This document shows positions 61,125 to 64,000 of a stretch of DNA of 64,000 bases, piece by piece. The notes beneath the pieces are model-generated. The model worked only from the letters and a program-made list of their open reading frames with translations. It was not told where the DNA came from and did not search any database. The position numbers and the translations under genes are program-made. Positions within the stretch are counted from its first letter, which is position 1; each line of letters begins with the position of its first letter. Source of the stretch: A07HB70 sp964512675 (GTDB taxonomy: Archaea; Halobacteriota; Halobacteria; Halobacteriales; Haloferacaceae); NCBI GenBank assembly GCA_964512675.1, contig CAZEJR010000003.1, forward strand, positions 62,001-126,000. Reading direction: 5' to 3'.

Positions 61125-61676
61125 ATGCGTGTCAGGGACTGGGAAGACGTCCTGTCGGACGTGGTCGACGCGGACGCCGACCCCGACGGCTGGCGGGCGG
61201 TCGGAGGACGACGCACCGACGGTGTCGGCGAGGACCTCTACGTCGGCCACCCCTCTGCCGGCGTCTACCTCGTGAAGACGTACGCACGGAACCCGTACGA
61301 GGTAGAGGGCGTCGGCACACGCGTCGCGCGGAAGGTGGACGACGGCCTCGACCAACTCCTGCCGGGCGAGTCGACGCCGGGCCGGTTCGCGGTCCAGACG
61401 CCGCCGGAGGACGAAGCGGAGGCCGAGTCCGTGGCCCGGACCGTCCGCGAGACGGTGAAGGCTCACGCCGACGCACCGACGGAGCCCGAACACCTGTTCG
61501 AGGACCTGATGACCGCCGTCGACAGCCCGGCCTTCGGCCCGATGTCCTACGACCTCGCGGGGCGTCCGGACGACCTCGACCGGCTCTCTGACGAGTTCGC
61601 CGACGCAGAGGACCTCCTCTCTGCCGACCTCGACCAGATCGTCGAGGCAGACGGGGTCGACCGGGGGTTCCAGTAG
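61125..61676 (+). CDS. Conserved haloarchaeal protein of unknown function
   Basis: 183 aa from the ATG at 61125. Compact acidic protein: MRVRDWEDVLSDVVDADADP, then a beta-rich GEDLYVGHPSAGVYLVKTYARNP segment, then helices and an acidic tail (SADLDQIVEADGVDRGFQ). No catalytic motif seen. Divergent from the Dna2-like gene. I do not recognise a named family. Confidence 0.75.
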   Translation: MRVRDWEDVLSDVVDADADPDGWRAVGGRRTDGVGEDLYVGHPSAGVYLVKTYARNPYEVEGVGTRVARKVDDGLDQLLPGESTPGRFAVQTPPEDEAEAESVARTVRETVKAHADAPTEPEHLFEDLMTAVDSPAFGPMSYDLAGRPDDLDRLSDEFADAEDLLSADLDQIVEADGVDRGFQ

Positions 61677-61767
61677 CCGACTGACGTCCTGCGAGCAGCG
61701 AGTCCGACCCCCGCGGCACGGCCGGCACGTCCGTCGTCTTCTTGTCTGCCCGCGCCGTCGGATCGCC

Positions 61768-62220
61768 ATGGAGACTGACACCGAGACGTTCGTTCGCGAC
61801 TACTACGAGGCGCTCCGCCGGGGCGAGCCGCTCGACCCGTACTTCCACGAGCAGCCGGGCGTCGTCAAGATCGGGGTGTTCTCCCGGCTGGTCGGCGGCA
61901 ACCGGGTCGCCGAGGCGCTCCGGGACCAGACCGCGCGGACAGCCGACTGGGTCGTCGAGAGCGCCGACCTGCGGACGTTCGACCGTGGCGACCACGCCCA
62001 CTTCGTCGACGCCGTGCGGCTGGCGTGGACCGACACCCGGACCGACCGGCGCAACGACTTCGACACGCGCTGGACCGGGCTGGCCGAGAGCCACGACGGC
62101 GGTCCGCTGTTCGTCTCGATGCACGTGAGCGCGAGCGTGGCGGGCGAACGAGACGGGCGGGCCACGAGTCCGGGCGCGGGACGAGACGACCCGTCTGGGG
62201 CCGACGGCAGGGGCGGGTAG
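61768..62220 (+). CDS. SnoaL/NTF2-like protein
   Basis: 150 aa. The N-terminal helix FVRDYYEALRRGEPLDPYF and the curved sheet (TRTDRRNDFDTRWTGLAESHDGG, LFVSMHVS) fit the NTF2/SnoaL cone fold. The last 25 residues are a Gly/Asp/Arg-rich tail. Could be an enzyme or ligand-binding protein. Its TAG overlaps the GTG of the next small membrane-protein gene. Confidence 0.7.
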   Translation: METDTETFVRDYYEALRRGEPLDPYFHEQPGVVKIGVFSRLVGGNRVAEALRDQTARTADWVVESADLRTFDRGDHAHFVDAVRLAWTDTRTDRRNDFDTRWTGLAESHDGGPLFVSMHVSASVAGERDGRATSPGAGRDDPSGADGRGG

Positions 62221-62432
62221 TGGTCGGTCCGAGCCACACCGACGAGGAGCGCCGGACCGCGACCGTTCGGCTGGGCGCCGGCTTCGTCGGTCTCGTCGCC
62301 GCCTCCGGCGGGCTCGTCGCGCTCACTGCGGGCGGGACGCTCGCCCAGCTGGGCGGCGGTGTCGCCGGCGGCGGCGCCGTCGGACTGGTACTGCTCCTCT
62401 TTCTCCGCAGCCTGTCCGGACAGTTCACCTGA
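62220..62432 (+). CDS. Small two-helix membrane protein
   Basis: 70 aa from the GTG at 62220, overlapping the previous stop by 1 nt. Charged head (PSHTDEERRTATVR), then two Gly-rich transmembrane segments (AGFVGLVAASGGLVALTAGG and GGGVAGGGAVGLVLLLFL) and the tail RSLSGQFT. No family recognised. Overlaps the convergent metalloprotease-like gene by 8 nt. Confidence 0.6.
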   Translation: MVGPSHTDEERRTATVRLGAGFVGLVAASGGLVALTAGGTLAQLGGGVAGGGAVGLVLLLFLRSLSGQFT

Positions 62433-63375
62433 CGCGTGCGAGCCAGCGCTCCGGGTCGTCGAGCTCCTCGTCGGTCGGGAGCGTCTCCGGACTGTCCCAC
62501 ACCCGCGTCGCGGCGGCGACACCACGCGCGTCGGCCACGGCCTCGAAGAACGCCGCGCCACGCTCGTACTGTCGGCGCTTGACCCCGAGGCCGAGCGCAC
62601 GCCGGAGGAGCCGGGTCACGGGGTTCCCGCCCCCGCGTCGTGCGTCGATTCGAGCGCGCAGGTCCGCGGTCTCGCCGTCGAACGCGCGGTCCATCAGGAG
62701 TTCGGCGTAGCCCTCCACCGCCGTCATCGTCGCGTCGAGTTCGGAGAACGCCGTGGTGTCGACACGGCCTGCCGACAGCGAGTCGACGCTCCGGTCGATA
62801 CCGCGCTCGAGGTGGTCTGCGAGCCACGGCGCCGCCGCGAACTCGGCGGCGTGGGCGACCTCGTGGAAGGCGATCCAGCGCCGGAACCGCGCTCGCTCGA
62901 CGCCCAGTTCGTCCGCGACCCGGACGAGGTTCGGGTGGACGACGTAGAGGGCGTGTGGCTCGTCGGAGAACAGCCGCGGGTCGTACTGTCCGAGGACGTG
63001 CCGGGCGAGAAACCCGACCCCGACGGCCATCGCGCCGGTGTTGAGAACGCGTGAGGGAGCCGCGAGCGCCGCCGATGGGCGCGCCTCCAGCGACCCGAGG
63101 ACGCGCCGGAACGTCGCGACGTTCGCGTCGACCCAGTCGTGACGGTCGTGAATCTCGACCGCCCGTGGCAGGTCGAACGCCACGCCAGAGGCCGCCCGCA
63201 CCGCGTCGCGGGCGTCACGGAAGTCGCTCGCGTAGCCCGTTCGCTCGGCGTCGTCGAGCGCGACCGCGCCGCGGTCGGTCGCCGCCGTCGCCGCCTCCGT
63301 AACGCCCGCCCAGTCGACGTGGCCAGCGGCGTCCGAGGCGCCGGTAACGGCCCGCACGCTCCTGTACAGGTTCAC
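62425..63375 (-). CDS. DUF2342-family zinc metalloprotease-like protein
   Basis: 316 aa. The HExxH motif is FHEVAHAAEF, and the region VLGQYDPRLFSDEPHALYVVHPN matches the family often called coenzyme-F420-biosynthesis-associated. FSELDATMTAVEGYAELLMD resembles the downstream Glu/His region completing the metal site. Despite the name its substrate and any F420 link are unproved. It lies next to rpsB in opposite functional context. Confidence 0.8.
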   Translation of the reverse strand: MNLYRSVRAVTGASDAAGHVDWAGVTEAATAATDRGAVALDDAERTGYASDFRDARDAVRAASGVAFDLPRAVEIHDRHDWVDANVATFRRVLGSLEARPSAALAAPSRVLNTGAMAVGVGFLARHVLGQYDPRLFSDEPHALYVVHPNLVRVADELGVERARFRRWIAFHEVAHAAEFAAAPWLADHLERGIDRSVDSLSAGRVDTTAFSELDATMTAVEGYAELLMDRAFDGETADLRARIDARRGGGNPVTRLLRRALGLGVKRRQYERGAAFFEAVADARGVAAATRVWDSPETLPTDEELDDPERWLARVR

Positions 63376-63440
63376 ACGGGACGGTGGCGGCGACGCGTCT
63401 AAACGGTTCGGGCGCGCCGAGGGCGAAGTCGCCGTCTGCG

Positions 63441-64000
63441 TTACAGGTCGGCCTCGAACTCCTCGAGTGCGTACGAGGGGTCGCCGCCGCGGCGGTCGAG
63501 CGTCTCGTTCGCGAGGAGCCAGTAGACGACCGCGAGCGCGCGTCGACCCTTGTTGTTCGTCGGAACGACGAGGTCGACGTTCGACGTGGCGTTGTTCGAG
63601 TCACACATCGCGATGACCGGGATGCCGACGGTGATGGCCTCCGTGACGGCCTGCGAGTCGCCGATCGGGTCGGTCACGACGACGACGTCGGGTTCGATGT
63701 AGCCGTCGTAGTCCGGGTTCGTCAGCGTCCCGGGAATGAACCGTCCGGTGCGGGCGCGTGCGCCGACGGCGTCGGCGAACGTCTCTGCCGGGAACCGACC
63801 GTACTGGCGCGAGGAGGCAACCAGCACCTGTTCCGGGTCGTAGTTCGCGAGGAACGAGGCGGCGGTCCGGATGCGACTGTCCGTCTGGCTCACGTCGAGG
63901 ACGTAGAGGCCGTCGTCGCGGACGCGGTGGATGAACCGCTCCATGTCCTGTGTCTTCTGCTGGGTCCCGATGTGGACGCCGGCGGAGAGGTAGTCCTCGA
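63441..64000 (-). CDS. rpsB: Ribosomal protein S2 (N-terminus beyond the window)
   Basis: Visible C-terminal part of uS2, running off the right edge. The frame reads EDYLSAGVHIGTQQKTQDM before RFIHRVRDDGLYVLDV, then RTGRFIPGTLTNPDY, VVVVTDPIGDSQAVTEA, VPVIAMCDSNN-like GIPVIAMCDSNNATSNVD and the C-terminus LEEFEADL. An internal ATG at 63944 is not the true start. Small-subunit assembly protein, usually cotranscribed with RNAP and enolase genes in haloarchaea. Confidence 0.95.
   Translation of the reverse strand, partial: EDYLSAGVHIGTQQKTQDMERFIHRVRDDGLYVLDVSQTDSRIRTAASFLANYDPEQVLVASSRQYGRFPAETFADAVGARARTGRFIPGTLTNPDYDGYIEPDVVVVTDPIGDSQAVTEAITVGIPVIAMCDSNNATSNVDLVVPTNNKGRRALAVVYWLLANETLDRRGGDPSYALEEFEADL

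Overview
This window is a stretch of a haloarchaeal chromosome (class Halobacteria). It is very GC-rich, its proteins are strongly acidic, and many genes start with GTG or sit about 25 nt behind an AT-rich box, as leaderless haloarchaeal transcripts do. The information-processing genes are archaeal: PriS/GINS, Rpb4, aMBF1, L7Ae/S28e/L24e, L21e, L37e/LSm, aEF1-beta, L11/L1/P0/P1, S2, TmcA, Lhr, RtcB/archease. I see no transposase, CRISPR array or replication origin. One tRNA-Leu(GAG) is present. The genus cannot be fixed from sequence alone.

Layout. 0-2.3 kb: tail of an unknown gene, then priS and GINS. 2.3-7.5 kb: EamA transporter, CDC48-type ATPase with a small Hsp20-like partner, a small membrane protein, an eIF2B-like protein and a GNAT. 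7.6-11.4 kb: archease and RtcB RNA ligase, the latter carrying an intein. 11.4-15 kb: HAD phosphatase, PGF-CTERM surface protein, AlaX-like editing protein, aMBF1. 15-18.2 kb is a decaying zone with an SLC13-transporter remnant, a glycosyltransferase, tRNA-Leu, a DUF420 membrane protein and a shattered phytoene-desaturase remnant. 18.2-25.2 kb: purF, L37e/LSm, RNase J, isoprenyl diphosphate synthase, GluRS, pyruvoyl arginine decarboxylase. 25.2-28.1 kb: aldehyde ferredoxin oxidoreductase, ferredoxin and an HTH-GNAT fusion. 28.2-31.8 kb: TmcA and the L7Ae-S28e-L24e-ndk operon. 32-35.9 kb: SBP56-type methanethiol oxidase, 2Fe-2S ferredoxin and a two-gene MetE. 36-42.5 kb: Mtq2/HemK, MscS, KsgA, DUF655, Rpb4, then a three-gene signalling cassette in the opposite orientation, then L21e, aEF1-beta and a zinc-finger micro-protein. 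42.6-48.3 kb: TctA permease, threonine synthase and the P1-P0-L1 operon, with a MaoC gene between L1 and L11. 48.4-64 kb: M42 peptidase, mevalonate kinase and isopentenyl phosphate kinase, MBL hydrolase, intein-bearing Lhr helicase, LarA-like protein, Dna2-like helicase-nuclease, small conserved proteins, a DUF2342 metalloprotease-like protein and the start of rpsB.

The genes form functional groups: RNA repair and modification (RtcB/archease, TmcA, RNase J, LSm), ribosome synthesis, isoprenoid lipid synthesis (idsA, mvk, ipk) and C1/sulfur metabolism (methanethiol oxidase beside MetE). The points most worth a second look are: two inteins at catalytic sites whose homing-endonuclease motifs look decayed in complementary ways; an L1-operon leader that folds into an L1-type binding site over its ribosome-binding site; an 8-codon upstream ORF coupled to archease; a cassette of a response regulator plus two proteins that appear to have lost catalytic residues, splitting the L21e/Rpb4 neighbourhood; and the split MetE.
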